From positions 62,001 through 126,000 of the forward strand of contig NZ_MKKA01000011.1 in the NCBI RefSeq assembly GCF_001942405.1: a stretch of DNA of 64,000 nt, written 5' to 3'. The position numbers were made by a program, and so were the translations under genes. The DNA comes from Ornithinimicrobium sp. CNJ-824. Lineage in GTDB: Bacteria > Actinomycetota > Actinomycetes > Actinomycetales > Dermatophilaceae. The notes under the pieces are model-generated. The model ran no database searches. It was not told where the DNA came from and was given only the letters and a program-made list of their open reading frames with translations. This document shows, piece by piece, positions 9,095-16,291 of the stretch (within the stretch, counting starts at the first letter, position 1; each line of letters begins with the position of its first letter).

Positions 9095-9693
9095 GGCTCG
9101 TTCCGATTCGTGTCCTCGACGATGTACCAGCCCAACTGGGCCGAGTCGTCACGCTCCAGGACGTAGTCCTGCAGCGTTCGATCCAATCGATCCTCCGTGA
9201 TGACCGAGTTACCGTCCTCGTCAACCGCTTGGACAGCCGACACGTCTAGACACGCCACCGCCTCTGCTGTCTCCCCGCCGACGGTGACCTCGCGTGCCTC
9301 GACATCCATGGTCCCGCTGAAGCTGAGCTCTTGGGCCTGTGCCGCCATCACCTCGGTGACCCATTTCTCCCGGGCAGCGTCCCGAGAAAACGGATAGATA
9401 CCTTCGATCGATTCATCGCCGTTGAAGGCGTCGCTCAACGCGACTGTGTAGAGCTGCAGCGTCTCCTCGATGTCAGCCTCGTCCTGCTCCTCTGCCGACA
9501 GCTCCGGCGGCGCACTGGCGGTCTGGGCGTCGTCGGCCGGCGCTTCGGTCGTCGCGACGGGTTCCGCGGTGGTTGGCGCCGCTGTGCTGGGCGCCGGCGT
9601 GGTGCTGCCAGCGCCGGGGGCATCGGAACAGCCAGTGAGGGCCAGCATCCCCACTGCGACCAGGCTCGCCAGTCTTATCCGGGTGCTCGACAT
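9082..9693 (-). CDS. Putative lipoprotein at head of the pilus operon
   Basis: 203 residues from ATG 9693, which has GGAAGGAGG seven bases upstream. Lipobox LALTGC (about 16-21), a Thr/Ala/Pro-rich linker and a soluble domain with two Cys near AVACLDV and the C-terminus. It resembles small actinobacterial lipoproteins with an NTF2-like domain, though I cannot confirm the fold. First gene of the minus-strand run, so likely co-transcribed with the pilus genes. Confidence 0.7.
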   Translation of the reverse strand: MSSTRIRLASLVAVGMLALTGCSDAPGAGSTTPAPSTAAPTTAEPVATTEAPADDAQTASAPPELSAEEQDEADIEETLQLYTVALSDAFNGDESIEGIYPFSRDAAREKWVTEVMAAQAQELSFSGTMDVEAREVTVGGETAEAVACLDVSAVQAVDEDGNSVITEDRLDRTLQDYVLERDDSAQLGWYIVEDTNRNEPCDG

Positions 9694-9808
9694 ACCTCGG
9701 CCTCCTTCCATGCCAACCAAAGCGGCCAACCTGCGGTCTGGGTCTCACGCCCTGACAAGTTGGCACATTACCGCTAGTCCCTGACGACCAACCGCCATTT
9801 CCAGAAGC

Positions 9809-9817
9809 TGTGGATAA
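9809..9817. other. Single perfect DnaA-box sequence
   Basis: TGTGGATAA (complement TTATCCACA) sits in the 253-nt gap before the lipoprotein gene. No second box, AT-rich unwinding element or replication gene is nearby, so I do not call an origin. The rest of the gap (9694-9946) shows no gene. Confidence 0.3.
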
Positions 9818-9946
9818 CGTGCAGCAACTGACCGGCGACCCCCTCTAGACCTTGGGCGATCTCGAGCCTAGAGGCCGGACCCAGCCCCGCCGAGGGTTCT
9901 TACCAAACCTTTACCCGAGTCCGCCCGACCACGGCGCCTGCTCAGA

Positions 9947-10378
9947 TCAGGGCCGCTCGCCCGTAGCACTGCGAGCCCTCATCAGCGCCGCTTCGACCTG
10001 TGCGGGATCGACGTCTAGAGCACGGGCTAGCGCGCGAACGACATCCGCGCCTGGCACTCTGACGAAGTCCCCGCTCTCCCACCGTCGCAACGTCGACGAC
10101 GACGTGCTGGCGATATCGGCGAGTTCTCTGAGAGTCATGCCTCGGACGACACGCAACTCGCGCAGCGTTCCGCCCTCTCTCCCATCGACTGCAAGAAGCT
10201 CGATGGGATCAACGCCCAGCACCTCTGCGACTCGAAGCAGCGTGCTAGGACGAGGCGTTGCGACGCCTCGTTCCCAGGCCGAGATGGCAGCAGCGCCCTG
10301 CACCCCGACCTTGAACGAGAGCGCATGCTGCGACATGCCCTTACGGAGCCGCAGTTCTCGTAGGTGACCTGTGTCCAT
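9947..10378 (-). CDS. Double-HTH XRE-family regulator
   Basis: 143 residues from ATG 10378, where the first helix-turn-helix begins (LRELRLRKGMSQHALS, about 5-58). A second domain follows (LRELRVVRGMTLRELAD, about 64-120). Two XRE domains in one chain suggest a monomer that binds direct or inverted repeats. It lies between the pilus and nuo-like operons and diverges from nuoA, so it could control either. A TATATT at 10434-10439 could be its -10 box. No sensor domain is seen. Confidence 0.8.
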   Translation of the reverse strand: MDTGHLRELRLRKGMSQHALSFKVGVQGAAAISAWERGVATPRPSTLLRVAEVLGVDPIELLAVDGREGGTLRELRVVRGMTLRELADIASTSSSTLRRWESGDFVRVPGADVVRALARALDVDPAQVEAALMRARSATGERP

Positions 10379-10478
10379 ACGTGGGCGGGCGTACGGGACG
10401 TGATTGGTCTCGCTCAAGTCGCCCACACCTTGAATATAGATGCGTGCCCACCGGCACATGGCGGATCGGGACTGCTGT

Positions 10479-10488
10479 ACCTATAGGT
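10479..10488. promoter_or_regulatory. Palindrome ACCTATAGGT upstream of nuoA-like operon
   Basis: A perfect 10-bp palindrome in the 186-nt divergent gap between the XRE regulator and nuoA, 77 nt before the nuoA start. It is embedded in a short AT-richer patch (TGTACCTATAGGTGACA) that could also hold a -10 box. Candidate operator for the operon; the regulator is unknown. Confidence 0.35.
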
Positions 10489-10564
10489 GACATCTGGCTG
10501 ACTATGGCCCGGGTCGACAGATGCTCGACCCCGGGGCAGGATCTAGGGCGCCGAAGGGAGATCC

Positions 10565-10909
10565 ATGTACCTGGGTGTCGTGGTGATGGCCGTTGCCGCG
10601 GTCGTGCCCGTCCTTGCGCTGTATGCCCTCCACCGGAGAACGGCGGTGACGCCGGATCTCTTGGAGGTGCTTCCGTTCGAGTCAGGCTGGATCCCGGAGC
10701 AGCACGCGCTGTCCAGGTACCACGTGCGGTGGTACCTGACGACGCTAGTCTTCCTGGCCTTCGACGTCGAAATGCTCTTCATGTACCCCTGGGCCGTCGT
10801 CGTTGCCGAGATCGGGACCACGGCGGTCGTCGAGATGTTTCTGTTTCTGGCCGCGCTGTTCGTCGCCGTCCTGTGGGCATGGCGGGAAGGCGCGCTGCGA
10901 TGGGTCTGA
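10565..10909 (+). CDS. nuoA: NuoA-like subunit
   Basis: 114 residues with three membrane helices. The signature between helices 1 and 3 is clear: FESGWIPEQHALSRYHVRWY, then FLAFDVEMLFMYPWAVV with the conserved Asp and Glu of helix 2. AAGGGAG precedes the ATG. In complex I NuoA sits at the junction of the membrane arm and the quinone site. Here it heads an operon without a redox arm. Overlaps the next gene by 10 nt. Confidence 0.9.
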   Translation: MYLGVVVMAVAAVVPVLALYALHRRTAVTPDLLEVLPFESGWIPEQHALSRYHVRWYLTTLVFLAFDVEMLFMYPWAVVVAEIGTTAVVEMFLFLAALFVAVLWAWREGALRWV

Positions 10910-12519
10910 GCCACGCAAGCCTGGCTCTCGCTGCCCGGCACGCGCACGCCCTGGTGGTCGAGGTTCCAGGGTGGGCGCGCACGCGGATGCTCGTCGAGGG
11001 TGCGGTCGTCGGGCGCGGATGGCAGCTCGCGCCGTCCCCTGCAGATGCGGACGTCCTCATCGTGTGCGGCACGCCCGGACCACGGTTTTGCGAGGCCGTC
11101 GACCTCGTGTGGCAGCAGATGCCGGGGCCGCGGGTGCGCGTGCAGGCCCGGGGGCACAACGACGTCGTCGCCGTGCTCGACGACGCGCACGCCCTCCTCC
11201 TTGACCGCGTTCGCCACCGGCAGGATGCGGAGAACCGCCCAGGAGCAGACGACCTGCTCAGAGGCAGACGGCACGACGCGACGGCCGGGCACGACCGCGG
11301 TGGACACGACGACCACCCTGCGCAGGGTGACGCCGATGAAACGGTTCGTGGACAAGCTGAACACCGAGGCCATGCCGGTCACGAGGGTCCTGCACAGGAG
11401 ACGGAATCTCTTCCGACGGGAGGAGGGGCGGAGACGACCCGCCCCGAGACGGGAGAGCAGCAGCAACATTCCGAGGGGCACGGAGCTCGCCATGCCGGCG
11501 GCGTCGACACAGAGCAGCATGACTCTGACACCCGGGAACACCACCACAGGCACCAAGGCCACGACACCGGCGATGCCCCCCAGGACCGCCGCGGGCACGA
11601 GGCTCACGACGGGCACCACGACGACAACAGGCACCATGACCATGGTGGAGGCGGTGCGGACGGCGGACACGCCCACCCTGAGCAGCACGCCGGACACGGC
11701 GGACACGCCGACCATGAGCAGCACGCCGGACACGGCGGACACGCCGACCATGAGCAGCACGCCGGACACGGCGGACACGCCGACCATGAGCAGCACGCCG
11801 GGCACGGCGGACACGCCGACCATGAGCAGCACGCCGGGCACGGCGGCCACGCGGGCATGGACATGGCTCCGGGCGGGCTTCCCCTGGCCGAGGGTGGTGG
11901 GGACCGGGACGGTCTGGAGATGGACGTCCTGGAGGTCCGGCTGGGCCCGGTGCTCCCTCACTGGCCTGCGGGCCTGGTGCTGCACTGCTCGCTGCAGGGG
12001 GACCTCGTGACGCAGGCCCGTGCTGAGGTGTTCGGCGCCGGAGACCAGGGCGGGGACGAGGCCGACGCGCGGGCACGCGGGCTCGACAACCTCGTCTCCG
12101 TGCTCGCGCTGGCCGGATGGGACGATGCGGCGGCCCAGGCCAGACGGATCCGGGACGCGGCACTGGAGACTGGCGGCGGGCCTTCGGACCCGGGCGTCGG
12201 ACGGCTCCGCCGCCGGGTGCGTCGTTCGTGGGCGCTGCGCTGGTCGTTGCGGGGGCTGCGCCCGCTGACCGAGGAGGAGGTCCGCCACCACGGGCTGCCC
12301 GTGGACGTCGTGGGTGACACCTACGACCGCTTGCTTCGCATGGTGGACCGCGCGGCCGGCGGGGAACGGCGGCACGACGTCCGCCCAGCCGTCTGGACCG
12401 ACCACCTGGCGCAGCTGGTCGTCGGACTGGATCTGGCAGCAGCGCGTCTGGTCCTGGCCAGCCTCGACGTGCACGGGCTGCGGGCCGGCCAGGCCGAGCA
12501 CGAGGTGTCCCATGGTTGA
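10900..12519 (+). CDS. NuoB-like/His-rich/NuoD-like fusion protein (novel)
   Basis: 539 residues from ATG 10900 (GGAAGG 9 nt upstream, inside nuoA). Residues 1-105 resemble NuoB: ADADVLIVCGTPG followed by VDLVWQQMPGPRV matches the NuoB stretch before the N2 cluster ligand, but the paired and later Cys ligands are absent. Residues about 125-320 are extremely His/Gly/Asp-rich and end in 12-residue repeats EQHAGHGGHADH. Residues about 340-539 resemble a decayed NuoD: VLEVRLGPVLPHWPAGLVL, then LDNLVSVLALAGWDDAA. No FeS or quinone-site motif remains. It takes the place of nuoB-nuoC-nuoD between nuoA and nuoH. Likely a cytoplasmic cap that binds metal on a membrane-arm complex; function unknown. 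Confidence 0.7.
   Translation: MGLSHASLALAARHAHALVVEVPGWARTRMLVEGAVVGRGWQLAPSPADADVLIVCGTPGPRFCEAVDLVWQQMPGPRVRVQARGHNDVVAVLDDAHALLLDRVRHRQDAENRPGADDLLRGRRHDATAGHDRGGHDDHPAQGDADETVRGQAEHRGHAGHEGPAQETESLPTGGGAETTRPETGEQQQHSEGHGARHAGGVDTEQHDSDTREHHHRHQGHDTGDAPQDRRGHEAHDGHHDDNRHHDHGGGGADGGHAHPEQHAGHGGHADHEQHAGHGGHADHEQHAGHGGHADHEQHAGHGGHADHEQHAGHGGHAGMDMAPGGLPLAEGGGDRDGLEMDVLEVRLGPVLPHWPAGLVLHCSLQGDLVTQARAEVFGAGDQGGDEADARARGLDNLVSVLALAGWDDAAAQARRIRDAALETGGGPSDPGVGRLRRRVRRSWALRWSLRGLRPLTEEEVRHHGLPVDVVGDTYDRLLRMVDRAAGGERRHDVRPAVWTDHLAQLVVGLDLAAARLVLASLDVHGLRAGQAEHEVSHG
11680..11853 (+). repeat. 36-bp tandem repeats coding EQHAGHGGHADH
   Basis: Near-identical 36-bp units begin at 11680, 11716, 11752, 11788 and 11824 (last incomplete). 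Four of the 12 residues of each unit are His. The period keeps the reading frame and the near-identity shows recent expansion or homogenisation. Confidence 0.9.
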
Positions 12520-13492
12520 CCCGATCGCGATGCCGAACGTCGCAGGATCGGACTCGCCGGTCGTCACGGTGGCGCCCGGCTGGGCGTTCGCCGCGGTCAC
12601 CGTTCTCGGGGCCCTCGTCGTGGTCGCCGCGGTGCTCGACGGTGCCCTCTCCGCACGTTCCAGCGGCGGGCCGGGCGGTGCACCCGGCGGAGCTGCCCGG
12701 CCCTTCGGCGAGGCCGCCCGGCTGATGCGGCAACGGCGTCGCACCACGGTGCAGGCCGACAGCCTGCTCTGGCGCATCGGTGGTGCGGGGCTGCTCGTCA
12801 CGGCCGCGCTGATGGTGGCGGTCGTGCCGCTGGGCCGGTGGACGATCTTCGACCTGGACGTGGGCGTCATGTGGTTCAACGCCATGGACGTCATGGTCTG
12901 GGCCTTGGTGTGGTTGACCGGGTGGGGCGCCAACTCGGCGCACTCGCTGGTCGGGGGCTACCGGTTCCTGGCCCACGGACTCGGTTACGAGCTGCCCCTG
13001 ATGTTCGCTCTGGTCGCCCCGGCGATCGCCGCGGAGAGCCTGAACGTGGGCAGGGTCGCCGCGGCCCAGGACGGGCTGTGGTTCGTGGTGTGGATGCCGG
13101 TGGCCTTCCTGGTCTACCTGCTCGGGGTCGCGGCCTTCTCGGTGGGGGGGCCGTTCGCCCCGGCGCTGGGCAGCGACGTCGCCGGCGGCGTGCGGGCAGA
13201 GCTGTCCGGTGTGGACCGGCTGGTGTTCGAGACCGGCCGCTACGCCCTGCTGGCGGCCGGTGCGGCGTTCGCGGTCCCGATGTTCCTCGGCGGAGGTGCC
13301 GGTCCGCTGCTGCCGGACTGGGCCTGGGTGCTGGTCAAGACGGTGACCGTGCTCTCGCTGCTGGTCTGGTTGCGTCGGCGGTTGCCGGCCTTCCGGCCGG
13401 ACACGTTCATGGAGGTGGGGTGGCTGGTGCTGCTTCCGGCCGTGCTGGTGCAGGACCTGCTGGTGGCCGTCGTCGCCGTATGGAGGTCCTGA
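12512..13492 (+). CDS. nuoH: NuoH-like subunit, divergent quinone-site loop
   Basis: 326 residues, about eight membrane helices; starts at ATG 12512 inside the end of the fusion gene. Recognised by the order of helices and GYELPLMFALVAPAIAA with AESLNVGRVAAAQ, the NuoH pattern near the quinone channel. The usual acidic cytoplasmic loop (PEAE-type then EYSG) is replaced by GSDVAGGVRAELSGVDRL, so most conserved acidic residues of the E-channel entrance are missing. This fits a complex that no longer reduces quinone. Confidence 0.85.
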   Translation: MVDPIAMPNVAGSDSPVVTVAPGWAFAAVTVLGALVVVAAVLDGALSARSSGGPGGAPGGAARPFGEAARLMRQRRRTTVQADSLLWRIGGAGLLVTAALMVAVVPLGRWTIFDLDVGVMWFNAMDVMVWALVWLTGWGANSAHSLVGGYRFLAHGLGYELPLMFALVAPAIAAESLNVGRVAAAQDGLWFVVWMPVAFLVYLLGVAAFSVGGPFAPALGSDVAGGVRAELSGVDRLVFETGRYALLAAGAAFAVPMFLGGGAGPLLPDWAWVLVKTVTVLSLLVWLRRRLPAFRPDTFMEVGWLVLLPAVLVQDLLVAVVAVWRS

Positions 13493-13494
13493 CC

Positions 13495-14058
13495 GTGCTC
13501 GCAGACATCGCCTTCTGGGGCCTCGGGCTGGTCGCGGTCCTCAGCGGCGCCGCGGTCTTCTACGTCGACTCGATGGCCCGGGCCACGTACGCCCTGGCGC
13601 TGTCCTTCGTCGCGGTGGGCCTGCAGGTGCTGTTCCTGCAGCAGAACTACGTGGGCGTGGTGACGATCCTGATGATGGTCATGGAGATGGCGGTCATGGC
13701 CGTGTACATGGTCATGTTCATGGGGATGAACCCCGCCCTGATGCCGATGAGCATGGTGCACAGCAACAGGACCGCCGCCGCGGCGGCGGTCCTCACGTTC
13801 CTGGTGCTGGCGGCGGGCGTCCTGCTGGTGGACTGGCCCACCCGTCGGGGGAGCCCACCGCCGGACGTCACTGTGGCGCTCGGCGAGGCGCTGATGGGCC
13901 CGAAGATGCTCGTGATGGCCGTGATCAGCCCGGTCATGGTGGCCACCATCGTGGCCGGGGTCGTACTGGCGGCTCACCGCACCCGGTACGACCGGTTCGG
14001 CGACGACCTGAGGCGGCCCACCCCCGACGACCCCCAGCCCGGAGGTGTGGGCCGATGA
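13495..14058 (+). CDS. nuoJ: NuoJ-like subunit, Met-rich
   Basis: 187 residues from GTG 13495, chosen because GGAGG ends 8 nt upstream; an in-frame ATG at 13480 overlaps nuoH. Five predicted helices. The helix that in NuoJ carries the conserved pi-bulge is here packed with methionine: about 12 Met within 33 residues, including MVMEMAVMAVYMVMFMGMN and a following LMPMSM. Position between nuoH and nuoK fixes the assignment. The charged C-terminal tail overlaps nuoK as ATGA. Confidence 0.83.
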   Translation: MLADIAFWGLGLVAVLSGAAVFYVDSMARATYALALSFVAVGLQVLFLQQNYVGVVTILMMVMEMAVMAVYMVMFMGMNPALMPMSMVHSNRTAAAAAVLTFLVLAAGVLLVDWPTRRGSPPPDVTVALGEALMGPKMLVMAVISPVMVATIVAGVVLAAHRTRYDRFGDDLRRPTPDDPQPGGVGR

Positions 14059-14357
14059 CCCTGGAGGCGACCCTGCTCATCGCCGCGGCGATCTTCTCCG
14101 TCGGTCTGTACGGCGCGATCTCCCAGCAGGTCGTCGTCATGGTGATGATGGGCCTGGAGCTGATGATCAACGCGGTCATCCTGGCCGCCGCTGGGTTCTG
14201 GTGGTTCCTGGCTCCGGCCCCCACCGGGCAGGTCCTGCTCCTGGTGATCATCGCCGCGATGACCCTGGAGATGGCGATGGGCTTCGCGGTCGCCACCCTG
14301 CTGCACCGTGAACGGCAGGCCGACATGACCGACATGGCCACGGACCTGTCCCGATGA
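14055..14357 (+). CDS. nuoK: NuoK-like subunit
   Basis: 100 residues, three helices, normal NuoK length. The two membrane glutamates of the proton path are present: Glu35 in GLELMINAV and Glu72 in MTLEMAMGF. Overlaps nuoJ and nuoL by four bases each. Homologous to MrpC. Confidence 0.92.
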   Translation: MTLEATLLIAAAIFSVGLYGAISQQVVVMVMMGLELMINAVILAAAGFWWFLAPAPTGQVLLLVIIAAMTLEMAMGFAVATLLHRERQADMTDMATDLSR

Positions 14358-16291
14358 ACCAGACCACGGCCCAGGCCGCGCTGTGGCTGCTCGTGCTGCT
14401 GCCCGCGGTCGTCGGTGGCGCGCTGGCACTCTCGCGGCTCGAGCGTGCGGTGGTGCCCACATCCCTGGCCACGGCCGGCCTCACCGCCGCCCTGTCGGCG
14501 ATCGTCGCCGTGGCCCGACCGCAGGTGTCGGTGCCGTTCATGGCCGGCAGCGACCTGGCCCTGGGCGTGGACGCCCTGTCGGCCCTGGTCGTGCCGACCG
14601 TGGCGGTCGTCACCCTGCTGGTGCTGCTGTTCTCCGCCGGTGAGATCCGGCGGTCGCGGGCACGGTTCCACGGGCTCATGCTGCTCTTCGCCTCCAGCGC
14701 GCTCATGACCGCGACCGCGCAGACGCTGCCCGCTCTGCTGTTCGCCTGGGAGGTCATGGGTGCGACGTCGTTCGCGCTGATCGGGTTCTGGTGGCGCGAG
14801 CAGCACCGGGTCTCCGCCGGGATCACCGCGTTCGTGACCACCCGCGGAGCCGACGTCGGTCTCTACCTCGCGGCCGGGGCCGCCCTCGCCGGTGGCGGCG
14901 GGCTGGCGCTGGCCGACCTGTCGGGCAGCAGCGAGGGGTGGCGGCACGTGGTGGCGGCCGGTGTCCTGGTCGCGGCGCTGGGCAAGGCGGCCCAGCTGCC
15001 GTTCTCGTTCTGGCTGTCCCGGGCGATGGAGGGCCCGAGCCCGGTCAGTGCGCTGCTGCACTCGGCCGCGATGGTCGCCATGGGCGGCTACCTGCTGCTG
15101 CGGACCGAACCGTTGCTCACCTCCACCGGCTGGGCCGCGCCGGCCGCGGCCTGGATCGGCGCGCTGACCGCGTTGCTGCTCGGAGTCGTGGCCCTGGCCC
15201 AGCAGGATCTCAAGCAGCTGCTCGCCGCCTCCACCTCGGCCCAGCTGGGGTTTGTGGTGATGGGTGCCGGGCTGGCCTCGGTCGGCGCAGGCGCGGCACA
15301 CCTGGTGGCGCACGCCGCGACCAAGGCGCTGCTGTTCCTGGCCGCCGGGGCCTGGCTCACGGCGCTGGGCACCAAGCACCTGAGCGGCCTGCGCGGGGTC
15401 GCCCGGCGCTGGCCGCTGGTGGGCTGGGCCAGCACGCTCGGCGTGCTGTCGTTGGCCGGGGTCGCGCCCCTGGCCCTGTGGGCGACCAAGGACGCGGTCC
15501 TGGCCGCGGCTCTGGCGCAGTCGCCGTGGTTGTACGCGGTCGGCCTGGCCGCCGCCGCCCTGTCGGCGGCCTACGCCGGCAAGATCCTGGTCGCGGTGTG
15601 GCGGAGAGTCCCTGCCGCGGAGCGCGCCCTGGTCGAGGGGCACCTGGACGAGGAGGAGCCGGGCACCGGGCACGTCGGAGCGCTCGAACGCGCACCGATG
15701 GTCCTGCTCGCCCTGGGTGCGCTGGTGCTGGGCCTGCTCGCGCTGCCGCCGGTGGGCGACACGCTCTCCCGCGCTCTCGGGGAAGAACCTCTGCACCCCA
15801 CCCTGCTGGAGATGCTGGCCTCGGCGGGGATCGCGCTGGCCGTGCTCGCGCTCCTCTGGTGGCGACCTGCACCGCAGCCCCGGTGGGCGCGCGGCTGGCT
15901 CGGTCTGGAACCGGCGACGCGGACCGTCGTCGTCCTGCCGACCCTGGCGCTGGCCCAGGTGCTGGCCCGCTTCGACGACCGGGTCCTGGACCGGGTCGTG
16001 ACCGGGGCTGCCTCGGGCGCCCTGGGCCTGGCGCGCCGGGCGGCGAGGTTCGACGACCGGGTGCTCGACGGTGCGGTCGAGCTCAGTTCCGGGGCGACCG
16101 TGGAGGCGGCGCAGCGGGCCGGCCGGGCGGACGACCGCTGGTTCGACGGCGCCGCGGAGGAGCTCGCGGCAGGGGTGCGCCAGCTCGGTCGGATGGCACG
16201 TCGCCCGCAGAGCGGGCAGCTGCACCACTACTACGTCCAGGCCGTCGCGGTCCTCGCGGTCGGCGTCCTGCTCCTGCTCGCGGTGAGGTGA
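14354..16291 (+). CDS. nuoL: NuoL-like antiporter subunit
   Basis: 645 residues, many membrane helices. Pump residues are visible: Glu133 in FAWEVMG, Lys211 in ALGKAAQLPFSFWL, and MEGPSPVSALLHSAAMV with its His. The C-terminal part keeps an amphipathic segment with duplicated RFDDRVLD motifs before the last helix, as in the NuoL lateral helix. Overlaps nuoM (GTGA). The pumping machinery looks functional. Confidence 0.92.
   Translation: MNQTTAQAALWLLVLLPAVVGGALALSRLERAVVPTSLATAGLTAALSAIVAVARPQVSVPFMAGSDLALGVDALSALVVPTVAVVTLLVLLFSAGEIRRSRARFHGLMLLFASSALMTATAQTLPALLFAWEVMGATSFALIGFWWREQHRVSAGITAFVTTRGADVGLYLAAGAALAGGGGLALADLSGSSEGWRHVVAAGVLVAALGKAAQLPFSFWLSRAMEGPSPVSALLHSAAMVAMGGYLLLRTEPLLTSTGWAAPAAAWIGALTALLLGVVALAQQDLKQLLAASTSAQLGFVVMGAGLASVGAGAAHLVAHAATKALLFLAAGAWLTALGTKHLSGLRGVARRWPLVGWASTLGVLSLAGVAPLALWATKDAVLAAALAQSPWLYAVGLAAAALSAAYAGKILVAVWRRVPAAERALVEGHLDEEEPGTGHVGALERAPMVLLALGALVLGLLALPPVGDTLSRALGEEPLHPTLLEMLASAGIALAVLALLWWRPAPQPRWARGWLGLEPATRTVVVLPTLALAQVLARFDDRVLDRVVTGAASGALGLARRAARFDDRVLDGAVELSSGATVEAAQRAGRADDRWFDGAAEELAAGVRQLGRMARRPQSGQLHHYYVQAVAVLAVGVLLLLAVR

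Noticed and set aside
9809-9817. DnaA box as a replication origin of a plasmid-like element
   Set aside because: Single box, no replication or ParB gene; the ParA-like protein belongs to the pilus operon.
11680-11853. Regular 36-bp units that look like a CRISPR array or VNTR
   Set aside because: Units are directly abutting with no spacers and encode an in-frame peptide repeat within a long open frame.
13934-16228. A 764-codon minus-strand open frame
   Set aside because: Antisense to nuoJ-nuoL, with Arg/Gln/Gly-rich shadow composition.
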